From assembly GCA_905178155.1 (NCBI GenBank), contig CAJINV010000002.1, positions 8,637,224 to 8,701,223 on the forward strand: 64,000 nt of DNA, in the 5' to 3' direction. This document shows, one piece after another, positions 20,791 to 30,800 of the stretch. Below the pieces are notes generated by a model, which had not been told where the DNA came from, ran no database searches, and saw only the letters and a list, made by a program, of their open reading frames with translations. Made by a program: the position numbers and the translations under genes. Positions within the stretch are counted from its first letter, which is position 1, and each line of letters opens with the position of its first letter. The stretch is from Amoebophrya sp. A120 (taxonomy: Eukaryota > Sar > Dinophyceae > Syndiniales > Amoebophryaceae).

Positions 20791-23700
20791 CTACCTTCTG
20801 CTGGAGAGTTCCAGGTATCTAGCTTTGTCTTCCGAACTAGCTTTGTACACACGGGACTCGGACTTCTTGAACTTTTCCAGCAATTTGTTCGTCTTCTTGT
20901 TCGCTGCTAAAGAATTTACTTCCACGTCAAGCACGTCCAAAGGGCGTAGCCAGTGCTGCACCTCCTCCTCGTTCATTTCTTGCAGCGAAAAATCGCTGTC
21001 GTTCTCGATTTCGGAGGAATGCAGGGTACACTCGGTCTCTCCCAGGCTGTCCTGGTCGAGCTGCAGAAGATACAAGTCCTCCGGCGTCTTTCCGTCCTCG
21101 TCGCTGTCCGGCTTTTTCCCAGCGTCACCGCATTGGTCACCCTCCTGTCCTCCATTTGCACCAGAACTTCCTGCTCCATCACCATCTCCAGTGTCGTTCG
21201 AGGTGAACATGGCGATGACTCTCTCCGATTTGTCCTTTCTCTTCTTCCGCGCCTCCTCCAGCTGCGCTTCCCGCTTCCTGCGCTCCTCCTCCTTCTTTTT
21301 CACTTGCTTTTCAAGTTTTTCCAAGCCCGTTTTGAACTTCGGGTAAACGGTTGCCCAGTAGTCGCTGCTGCGATACACGATCGTGTGGTGGTTCTTTTCG
21401 AAGCGCTTTGCTCTTCTCTCCGCCCGTTTCGCGAATCCGTTGTCCTGACGTAAATCGTGGCAGACCTCCCTCCGCACCCGCTCCCAAACGCCTTGCTTTT
21501 TCGTTGATTTCTGCTCTTCTTTCAACTTTTCGGTTTTCTCCGCCAGTGGCAAATGCTTGACGAACTGCTCGTGGTTGTCAAACATGGCCAACTTGCACCG
21601 GACCAACCGCCACCACGCGCGGTTTGCCTGCGCTTTGATCACGGTGCCCTTGTTCAGCCCGTCTTGCTTGTGCGGCTCGGCGGTCGCCGTGGAGATTTGC
21701 GTGTAATCAAGTTTCCCAATCGTCGTGCCCGCGAACACGCTGTGCGCCCACTGCGTCGCGTCGACTTTCACCCGCGGGCGCTGACTGCTGGACTCGACTT
21801 GCCCCCAGTGAGCCACGTTGTCCTTCGTCACCACGCGAACGCGCTGCCCTTTCGTGAAGGGGAGAGGGCGGATGAAGTTGAAGGCTTTTTTCCCGCCAGC
21901 ATCGCCCCTAGCCGCTGCGCCGACGCCGTCCTCCTCCTCTTCGCTCGGCGATGCGGCAAGAACTTCGACGATCACCCGCTTGTTCTTCGTGCTATCCGTA
22001 GCATCAGAATTTGCTGATTTCAGCACCTCCTCCACCCGTCCCTTTACCCAGTCGTCCTCCACCCAGTCGCGGACCTCGACCATCTCGCCGACCTCGTACG
22101 CCACCCGCGTGCGGTGTTTTCGCTTCGTCTTGCTGTTGTCGTCGTCCACGTCCATTTTGTCTTCCTCGTGAAAAAAATCGTCCAGGGCCGCCTCGGTTTT
22201 GCCGCCCTTCAGACACGCCTCCTCGTTGCTATCCTCGTAGTGATCCGAATCCAGCTGCAAAAACGTTGCTGCTTGTGAAGCCACTCCGTCTGCTGCGGTG
22301 GGGATCGAGGGTTGGAGTAGCTTGTTGGAGATGTTATTGGGGTCGTGCTCATTCATTTCCTCCACATCATCCACACCTATTGTTTTGCGGTCTTCTCCTG
22401 CTATCCGCTCGACCAGTGTTTGGTCCTTCTCCCCTTCCGAGCTGTCGAACTCGAACGAGTACTCCAGCTCGGTGTACTCGTTCTCGGTGCTAACGACGGT
22501 CTCCTCCGAGACTAAATGGTCTGTGTAGGACCAGTCGGAATTCGGAAACGCGCCCCGGTAGAAGTGCTGCTGGCGCTTATTGTGCCGTGATACTTCTACA
22601 GCCGCAGTGCTAGTACCGTTCTTGACTTCATCTACCTCCTCGCTTGAGTCGTCCGTCGTCACTAGGACTTTGCCGTGCCTCGCGGTTCCGCCAATAGTAG
22701 CGAAGGCGTTTGTAGGATCCATCAAAGAAGCTGTCGCTAACCCTGTCGCACCTGCACGGCCACTGCCTATCAGGTCTTTGTAGCAATCCGCGGTTGCTTT
22801 CTCAGACCCCTCGTCGAGATTGCCGAGCAAGGTTTCAGCTTTCTTGGGTCCTGGTCGGAGGGCTCCAGAGGACCGCGTTGTTGCACTTTCGCCACTGTTG
22901 TTCGGGAACTGCACTAGGTCCGTCGTGTGCAAGTACTCGTCGGCGCGGGAAGTGAGCGTGAGAGACACGCCGTGTGGCCGCATTTTTCTTGCGTAGGCCG
23001 CGGATGATGAGGAGGAGGATGAATGCCCTGTTAGCTGCTCCGATGGGATAACTCTACTCGCAGTTGCGCCTTCGCTTCTTGTCGCACGAACAACCAGCTG
23101 CGCGGCCTCTTTTCCATATTCGAAGCCAATTTTGCTGCTGAAGCTGGTACTACTGTTTTTCCCGTCTGCCCCTACGCCTGATATGATGCTGCGCTCTTGT
23201 CCCTGGTGCTCGTCCAGTAGTCGTTTGTACAAGCCCTGCACCTGCTCTTTGAACCGCATGTCAGCCCACCCTTTGCCCTCAAACCCGACCGTTCTACTGA
23301 CCGCGTCGACGTGGATGCGCTTTGTCGTGGAGAAATACTTTTGCAGCGATCTCTCCGGGTCTTCGTACAGATCCTCTTTGAGTCTTGACTGCTTTTTCCT
23401 CGCAGGAACAACTCCACTATTTTGGTTTGTTCCCGTCTCGACGTAAAGGCTCCTTTCCGTTCCTGCAACAAGGAGGTCTGCTGAAGACGCTCCTGCTTGG
23501 TTGGCTCGCACCGGGCTCGGACTGTTCAAGATTTTCCGTTTTCCGCTATTTGAGGTCGAGGTTGTTGGCCGCATCTTTGAAGCCGTTGCAGCTCCACCGT
23601 CTGGTACTATTGACGAACCTCCCACGATTGCCGCCGGGAAAAAATCTGCGAAACTCTCCCCAAGTTCATCTTGTTGAACGAAATCAAATTCTCCGTTGGC

Positions 23701-24278
23701 GATCGCGTTTTGGCGGATCTTGTCCAGCACACTGCGTAGTCTCACGGTCGACGGCGCGGTCTTCCGTCGGTACATATCAGCATAGGAGATGTCTCGCGGC
23801 CACGGCGCATAGTTCGGCTTCAGCAGCTCGTCGGAGGATGACTCCCCGCTGCTCGTCGGCGGCGTTCCTGAAGAAGACTCAGCAGGGGCCGCCGCGCTCT
23901 TTTTCTCCAACGCTGTAGTGGCAGTCTTGCTTTTCATTTTTGCTTTGGGTTTAGTTTTCGCGGTAGCGTCATTGTTCTTTTCACCCAGTGCTAGTTCCTT
24001 CTTGGCTTTTGCAGCGGACGCGGCAGTCTCGCCTGCTTTGCGCGGCACACCGTAGAACCCGGTAAATAAACACTTCGCTCCAATCTGCACTGGAAGCAGT
24101 TCCGGCACGACCGCACCAAAGCAATCCCGGGGTTTCTCGCTCTCCTTTTCGGTAGCACCGAGCTTCGGTCGTGCAGGGTCGGCGCCTGTTGGGTTTGTGT
24201 CTTAGTAGGTTTTGCTGTCTACAGGAGGTGTACGAAGATATGTATCGAAAAACAAGCAGAATTGCGTGTCGTACCCAT
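20791..24278 (-). CDS. Tudor-like / basic coiled-coil protein, ~1,132 aa
   Basis: The main exon runs from 24185 to a TAG at 20791. No ATG lies at the head of this frame. An ATGG first exon (24278-24275) followed by GTACGA, with a CTACTAAG..CCAACAG acceptor, joins in phase and gives MGADPARPKLGATEKE. The N-terminal 500 residues are Lys/Ala and Ser-rich low complexity. Two Tudor- or agenet-like strands sit near residues 698-720 (VGEMVEVRDWVEDDWVKGRV) and 776 (KGQRVRVVTKDNVAHWGQVE). A conserved-looking helical part follows (NRAWWRLVRCKLAMFDNHEQ), then a highly basic coiled coil at about 950-1000 (EEERRKREAQLEEARKKR). The C-terminal segment has LRPLDVLDVEVNSLA. The Tudor-like and basic parts would suit a chromatin- or RNA-associated protein; that is inference from domain style only. 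Confidence 0.65.
24186..24274 (-). other. Inferred first intron of the Tudor-like gene
   Basis: An 89-nt intron (GTACGACACG to ACCCAACAG) with a TACTAAG branch-point-like motif 18 nt before the acceptor. It would follow a 4-nt coding exon (ATGG). Phase 1 on both sides matches. It resembles the 103-nt first intron inferred for the giant gene at 15281-15383. Confidence 0.4.
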
Positions 24279-24391
24279 AGTTACTTCCTGCGTGTAAACG
24301 ATACCGACGCAAAATCCTTGATGATTTTGATATAGTACAGCTACCGCTGTAGCAATAGAATGCGATGCATCAAACAAAAAACACGACAAAT

Positions 24392-26107
24392 CTAGATCAG
24401 CATGATCCCACCTTCTTTCACATTCACGTGTTCCGCCATCGTTTCTTGGAAATCGTCTGCGAAGTAAATGTCCGCCAGCGCGGGTAGAAAACAGCAATTC
24501 AAGCAGAATTTTTTCGATCTGTGCAGCTCCCGTATCTCTTTGTTCCGCATCAGCTTCAACTCCCGCTCTGTCGCTCGCCAAGTCGTGTCCTTCAGCCCCG
24601 ACGCAACAGACGCAACGTCGTACATCTTCGTCGCGTACCCAGCCTTTTTTGGTAAGCAATCCTCCCGAATGGCGCAGTGGATCCGCTCTTTGGCGTCGAT
24701 TTTCACCTTTTGGCGGTCCTGCACGAGAAATTGCGGGCCCCGGGCGAGTTGCATGCGCTTTGCCGTGCCGAGGGTCGAGTAGGTATCGGTTCTCTCGGCC
24801 CGCGTCGCGATGCACACCTTCGCTTTTCTCGTATTACAAACCTGCTGGATAAAGTTGATGCGCGCGCCATCTAAATCAGATCTCTGCGTCTCCCAGCGGA
24901 ACACCCGGGCGCCGCGGTCGTAGCGGTCGGCGTAGCGATTGCCGTGCGCGCTGTTGAACTGGACCTTCACTTCTTTCGGGTTCACGAAGAGAATGATGCA
25001 GCTGTTCGACGGGGTCATCGTCTCCCACGTCACGCCAGCCTCCTGCACGCCCAGAATACCGGACCCAAACGCCCCGAAAAAAACCTGGAAATTCTTGTGC
25101 TCCTCGTCTTTGTTTTTCTTCGACGAGGACGAGGCCGCGTGTCTGCCACTGTCCCCAGCTGCTCCGTCGCTATGTTTGAACACGTCGCTCATGACGAACT
25201 CGTATTGATGCCGGTACAGTCGCTGAAACGTATTGCGCTGGTCTTCGTCACAAAAACGCACATTCATGACCGACGCCTGGTCGGCATTCGTGGTGGACGC
25301 CGGGAGATCCTCCTCGAGGTCCAGGTTGATATCTCCGTCGACGTCTTGGTTCTTGTTACTCCTCTTGTTTTTGGTCGATAGCACGAGTGCACTGCTTTTC
25401 TTGTTTTTGAAGTTAGTACCCAAAGAAGTTTCATCTTCGTCCTCCAGGCAGATGACATCGTCGTTGTCATCCAAAACTTCTTCCTGATCCCGCTTATTGC
25501 TGGAGCTTGGGCGCTTGATTATCTTCTTCGGCCTGCTGCTCTTAGCCGGAGCGGGTGGAGAGGAGCCAGTAGCAGGCTCTGGGGCTTTGTTTTTGTTCTT
25601 TTCGTCCGCGATTTCCTCATCGGTATCAGGCAGCAGCTTCTCGTCGTTCAGCTTTAATTTGCCACTACTTGCACCGCCAGCGCCTGCACCCTTCGGGGGC
25701 TTGGATGTTGCGTTTTTGTCACCTTTGATGTCCCGCTCTTTATTCTCTTTCACCGCAGCAGTTTTTGGGGATCTATTGGCTTTGCTCGCTCCCGAAGATT
25801 TGCTTTTCTTATCGTGGTCTTTTTTTGGGCTCGGCTGCCGCTGCGCTTTATCGTTTCTTTCATTGGCAGCTGCACTTTTCTTCTTCACAGAAACCAGCGC
25901 TGTTGATGTTGTATTTTTCTTCTTCACAGCACTCGAGGGTGGCGGCTTCTTGCTTTTCACCGACGCACTATTCTTCCTGACCGGAGCGGGGCTCGGACTC
26001 CCCCGTCTCGCGTTTTTCGCAGCAGGTTTGTGCTTTTTTGCGTCTTTTGGTTTCACCTTCTGCGCAGCGCCTTTTTTCATCTGGATCTTCTTGGGCGGGG
26101 GCGGCAT
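24392..26107 (-). CDS. Lys-rich protein with folded C-terminal domain, 571 aa
   Basis: I choose the ATG at 26107 (MPPPPKKIQMKKGAAQKVKP) because the extra upstream codons look like leader or intron sequence. Residues 1-270 are a very basic Lys/Ser/Pro tail with nuclear-localisation-like clusters, then an acidic patch (DDNDDVICLEDEDE). From about residue 284 the protein becomes ordered: VRFCDEDQRNTFQRLYRHQ, FFGAFGSGILGVQEAGVTW, SNSCIILFVNPKEVKVQFN, VFRWETQRSDLDG, and KVCIATRAERTDTYSTLGTA. The pattern W-x-TQ followed by a beta strand with R and then YxxLG weakly resembles DUF3427-type domains found beside helicases and restriction-like enzymes. I treat this only as a hint. A nucleic-acid-associated nuclear protein is plausible. 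Confidence 0.7.
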   Translation of the reverse strand: MPPPPKKIQMKKGAAQKVKPKDAKKHKPAAKNARRGSPSPAPVRKNSASVKSKKPPPSSAVKKKNTTSTALVSVKKKSAAANERNDKAQRQPSPKKDHDKKSKSSGASKANRSPKTAAVKENKERDIKGDKNATSKPPKGAGAGGASSGKLKLNDEKLLPDTDEEIADEKNKNKAPEPATGSSPPAPAKSSRPKKIIKRPSSSNKRDQEEVLDDNDDVICLEDEDETSLGTNFKNKKSSALVLSTKNKRSNKNQDVDGDINLDLEEDLPASTTNADQASVMNVRFCDEDQRNTFQRLYRHQYEFVMSDVFKHSDGAAGDSGRHAASSSSKKNKDEEHKNFQVFFGAFGSGILGVQEAGVTWETMTPSNSCIILFVNPKEVKVQFNSAHGNRYADRYDRGARVFRWETQRSDLDGARINFIQQVCNTRKAKVCIATRAERTDTYSTLGTAKRMQLARGPQFLVQDRQKVKIDAKERIHCAIREDCLPKKAGYATKMYDVASVASGLKDTTWRATERELKLMRNKEIRELHRSKKFCLNCCFLPALADIYFADDFQETMAEHVNVKEGGIMLI

Positions 26108-26239
26108 CTTTGAAAACGTCAATGTTGTTAGGAACAATCTCCGCGATCGGTATCTATACTTGAGTATCAGGTCAGAAGAGATCAAGATAGGCAGAAAACA
26201 AAGATACGTCCATGATAGAGTCGTGTGGCCGAAGTCTTG

Positions 26240-27370
26240 AGGCTTTCGAACATTCTATACTTCTACACAAGATGCTCGTCGTGCGATTGTGAAGTAGCGC
26301 CGTAACATAAAAGATGACGCGCATCTTTCGGTCTCAAACATCTTTCTCGAATTCGGATCAATCTACACACAAACCGCTGTGGGTGGTGGTAGATAAAATG
26401 CTGCTCCTCTTGTAAACTGAAATTGAATGTGTCTTCCACTTCTCATCATGGTCAACGACGTGCCGACATCCTCAAATTGCGCAACACGCCTGATGAAGGC
26501 TGTTTACTACTGACTACGTAGACTTTCTGCGTTGCATGATTTTCGCTCATAGGCGGCGTGTGAGATGGCACTTTCTGTTGCTCCTTAACCTTATACTAGA
26601 CTCGTCTTCATCTCACGCATAAAATTTTGAAACACCACGCCACTCCGCTGCGACGAACAAGTTCCCGTACCAAAAAACACACAAACGCGTTGTCCGCCTT
26701 TTATTGCGTGCGGAAGTTGTGCCGACAAGCAACTAGTTATCTTTTTGCATGCATGCTACAACCGCTGTCCTTTTGACAAAATTCAACAAAAAAGAAATAA
26801 TCTCAATTGTGACCACATTCACACAAGCACAGTATTCTCGTAAATCGATCCATGTTGGCGGATGGAAACTTAATGTGCTTTGGCGGCAATTGTTTTTGCA
26901 GCAGCGATTTTCTACATTTGAGCACAAGATAAGGGTTCGTTTATTGCAGGAGTAGAACGGAAGAAGATCATTAAGACAGAGATTCACTTCGTACCAGCCA
27001 TACTAGTCCTAACGTAATTGCTTGCGTGACGAAAAAAAAGTATCTGTATTGACAAGAATGCTTGCATGTAATTGAGATGCATTGTAACGCTTGATGATAG
27101 TTGCTCTTGCTACTTAAAGAGGTATACTTTCTTTTTTAGTCAAGTATATTCGGTTGCCTCTTCTGGACATTCAGGCGCGTAGAGGGTCTAGACCTAGATC
27201 AAAGTTCAAAACGATCGGGCTTTTACATCCATACGACGATCAGAGCGATATTCTCTAGAGTGCACGTGAGGCAGGAAAGTTGTCGAATACAACATACTTG
27301 TAGTACCAGTCGTGATACCAATGTGGATTCAGCGCCTGCAGCACAGCAGGTGCCGCTATGATGATTTAAA
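26240..27370. other. AT-rich intergenic gap
   Basis: About 1.1 kb between the Lys-rich gene and the next coding-like segment. Codons in all frames are AT-rich and interrupted, with only short fortuitous frames. No tRNA, repeat array or convincing regulatory motif was seen. Confidence 0.5.
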
Positions 27371-27381
27371 TCTGTTCGACT

Positions 27382-27636
27382 CTAAGCCTTAGATTGTCCC
27401 TTATCGACTCCTATTCTTCTACGTCCCTGGAGTCTCATTATAGCTTGAGTAGGTAGTTGTTGGCTTTGGAAAGACGCGGCGGAAGAAGTGCTGTCGTTTT
27501 GTGCTGTTTTTTGGGTGCCTTGCTGCACCCCTTTGGTTATTTGTCGCCAAAGATTCCGGTCGAGACAGTCGCGAACCGTTGCGCGCCTTTTGGTCACGTC
27601 TGCGTGAACTTCATGCAGCCAGGTGCCGCTATATTC
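27382..27636 (-). CDS. Small coding-like segment, 84 codons
   Basis: A minus-strand frame opens after a GATTGAG near 27637 and ends at a TAG at 27382. It has no ATG at the front. The first 50 codons look like real protein (SGTWLHEVHADVTKRRATVR, then DCLDRNLWRQITKGVQQG), and the rest is Ser/Gln-rich. It may be the last exon of a small gene whose 5' part lies in the 180 bp before the giant gene's stop at 27817, or a decayed copy. Local GC content rises with the open frame. Confidence 0.35.
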   Translation of the reverse strand, partial: EYSGTWLHEVHADVTKRRATVRDCLDRNLWRQITKGVQQGTQKTAQNDSTSSAASFQSQQLPTQAIMRLQGRRRIGVDKGQSKA

Positions 27637-27816
27637 TCAATCTCAACAACGCAACGAGAGAAACTAATTATAGCAGGAGCCCAGGCCTATTTTCCAATTT
27701 TTATGTACTTACTTTCCGAAGCTGTCCTTTTCTTTCCGTGTTGCATGCTAATTTTTCAAAAACTGTCCTATGTGTTATAGTACTTATTTCTATTGCATCC
27801 AAAACTGGCAACAGCA

Positions 27817-30800
27817 TTATGGCGCGGGCATTGATGGCGCTTCCATTGTCCCCGGCCACAAGTCATCATCCGGATCATCGCCTTCCTGAATGTCGGCCCA
27901 ACTTTCCATCCGAAATTCCCTTTTGGTGCTGGAAGGCGTGGCCCCCGCCGCACTCGAGGGGGTTCCAAAAGACGAGGATCTGAGGTAGAACGGAGTTGTA
28001 GTTGCCGCGCCCGCTGTCGTGCCGGATGCAGTTGCTGCAGCTCCTCCTCCCGACGAACTTGCCGTTGACTTCGGAGTTTCGAAGCGGGAGTGAGTCGCCG
28101 GCGTTAGATCGTTGCTCACTGCAGAATCTTCAAGTTGAAGCCTCCTTTTTCGCCGAGAAGTACTAGATGACGAGGCTCCTCCTGCGACCGGTGTGCCAAA
28201 GTTCTTTTCGTCAAGCCTCGGAGGCGCGGGGCGCTGCAGCTCACCCCGCCCGAACTGGAGAGAAGATGGCTTCATCTTCATCTTCTGGGGGTGTTCTTGA
28301 GTAGTTCCACTCCGCTCCTGCTCCTCCGCTTCAGAGCTCCGCTGGTTCCGGTTCCAGGGCTCCTGTCCGATTGGAAAGCGCCGCGCGCTACTGTTCTCTT
28401 CAACAGCTGGAAAAGATTCCCGGTCCAACATTCTTTCGTCCGATGCTGGGTCATGACCCGCTGTGAAGACGGCGGGAGCACTGTCTTCACTTTTTTTAAC
28501 AACAGTGGCTTCTTGATGCGCAAGGACTGGAGTACGCTTGTACTTCATCAGTCTTGCATTGAATTCGTCCGCGTTGCGGAAAATAGGAGAATCCGTTCTC
28601 GTTTTCATCCCGCTACTTGAAGATCCCGAACGGGGAACGTTGTCCTTCTCTCGAGTACTTGCTTTATTATTTTCGGTATCATGCCAGGCCTGCTGTTCCC
28701 TTGATTTCATCGCTTTCGCTTTTGGCGCCGGACGGACAGCACCATAAGCTTTCCACGCCGGGGCAACATGCGTGTTACCGTGTGGCTCCTCTTGACCAGC
28801 AGCAGCAGATTCGTCCGATCGCTGACGATCGAAGCCCTGCAGCTTCCGAGCACCGCGAGTGCCGCGTCTGCTGTGTAGATGACGGTCTTTCGCGCCTTTC
28901 CTAGACTGCTGGTCGTCAGACAACATCATATCTGGTGCACTGCCAGATGCACGACGACTGCGCTGATCTTTACTTCCAGCTGCCATGCGCTCCGCCACTA
29001 CAGCTTCTTCTTCTCTTTCCCTTCTTGCCTCTTGCTCCGCCGCCTGCTTTGCGAGTAAATGCGCGTGCGCCTCCCAGCCCGCGAGGTAGTCGTCCTCAAA
29101 TTGTTCGGCAACATGCTCGTAGCAAGCATTAGAGGAACACGCAGGGGAAGGTGGTCGCGGCTCCCCTAGTTGTTCTGGCTCTCGTCCTGTCATATTGAAA
29201 TTTTGGGCACGCTCCGATGGCGCAGAGGAAGATCCTCGGGCACCTGTTAATACCTCCTTCGCGTTTATCGCAGTGGAGGAGGACGCGGATGACACCACGG
29301 ACTGCCAGCATTCCGGAGCCGGACTTCTGCAGGAAAACGCATCTTCCTCCTGCTCGCCCACACTTACAAAGCCCTGGGAGGAAGAATTTCCCTGTTCAAT
29401 AGAACCGAAAGACTGTGAGTGTGGTATCTTCTGGCGAACAAGTCCTCTCGGGCCTGCTGCACCAGAGGAACTGGGGATTGAAACGTGCTGGCGTTGCCGA
29501 TCCACCGGCGATCCCGTGGGAACCCGACTTTCCGAGCCGATAGAAAAGTCGCCGAGAAGAACTCCAGCCGTCGAGTCTTTACTTGCGTAACTCGAGTATG
29601 TAGTGGCAGCAGGCTCCTGCGTGCTGGTAGTGGACGCGAACGACCAAGGGTTCGACTTAATGCCGCCTCCAGGAGGTTGTTGTACGCCAACAACTCCAGG
29701 AGAGCTCCTGCTTGTGCTATTTCGGGCAGGAGAAGCGGTTTTTGCGGACGGACTAGAGGGATCATCGACGTGATTTCCTCCTGAGTGTGCGTGTCGGTAG
29801 CTTCGCCCATGATCAGCGGGCTGCAACAACTTTGTGCTAGATTTCTTGTTTCGGCCCCTTTGTTCTTTCTCCCGAGAAGCCTCTACCGCGTCGATCAGGC
29901 CGTCTACCCACTTCCCTCCGGCAGCGTCGTCGTCGGGGCTATAGTCCTGCAAGGCCTTTTCCCATCCCTGCTCCTTGGTTTTGTCCGGAAGCTGTTTCAG
30001 GGGCAAAAACGTCAGCCGCGGTTCCTTTTCGTAGTCCGCGTTCAGGAGGTCCCGAGCCGCTTGCGCAATCCGCTCTGTGTTGTTGACCGTGGATGTTGGA
30101 CTCGCTCCTGCGGGTGCTGGTCCTTCATTTTTCGGGTAGGTTGATTGTAATTGTCCACCGGGTGTTCTCTGCACCACGCCCTGCGCCAATCGCATACGCC
30201 TGTTTCGCTCATCTCTGTCTTGTTTCTTGAACGCACGGAGCATCTGTGCAGACACAACAGTGCGACCAAAACCAACCTGTGGATTATATGCTTGCATTAG
30301 TGTTTGCGACTGGGACGAGGTGTCAACAAATTCTTGTCCATGATCGCCTCCATGATAACTCTGACCGTGATTTAGTTCTGCCATCTGGTTCTGCTGCTGT
30401 ACGGACGGCCCTGCTTGCTGTTCTACTACCGCAGCTGCGGTGGTCTTCCCTGTCGCAACTTGATGTTGTGCCTTCTGGTGCAAGCTCGCTTCATCCCTCG
30501 CAGACTGCATGTCGCGGTACTGGAGCCGGAAGGGGTTGTTATTCGGAAAAACGCCACGCAGGCAAGCCGCTTGGCAAAAGGACTTCAACCCCGCTCGTGG
30601 CTCGCAGACTGTTTTGTTCGGCAGCTGGTGTTGCACGTTCTGTTCCGAACTTGCTGCCTCAAGAGCCACGTCTTCACTGTTCTGCCCTTTGCTTCCACGC
30701 CGCTCTTCCGCTTTCAGCGCCACTCTCGCTTCTCTCCGCGCGCAGTTCCGCTGCTCCTTCTCTCGCGCAAGACACTCGCCCGGGCAAGTTGTGCGTCCGG

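Noticed and set aside
24219-24815. Minus-strand ORF of 198 codons
   Set aside because: Mostly another frame of the Lys-rich gene's C-terminal half; Arg/Gly/His-rich shadow.
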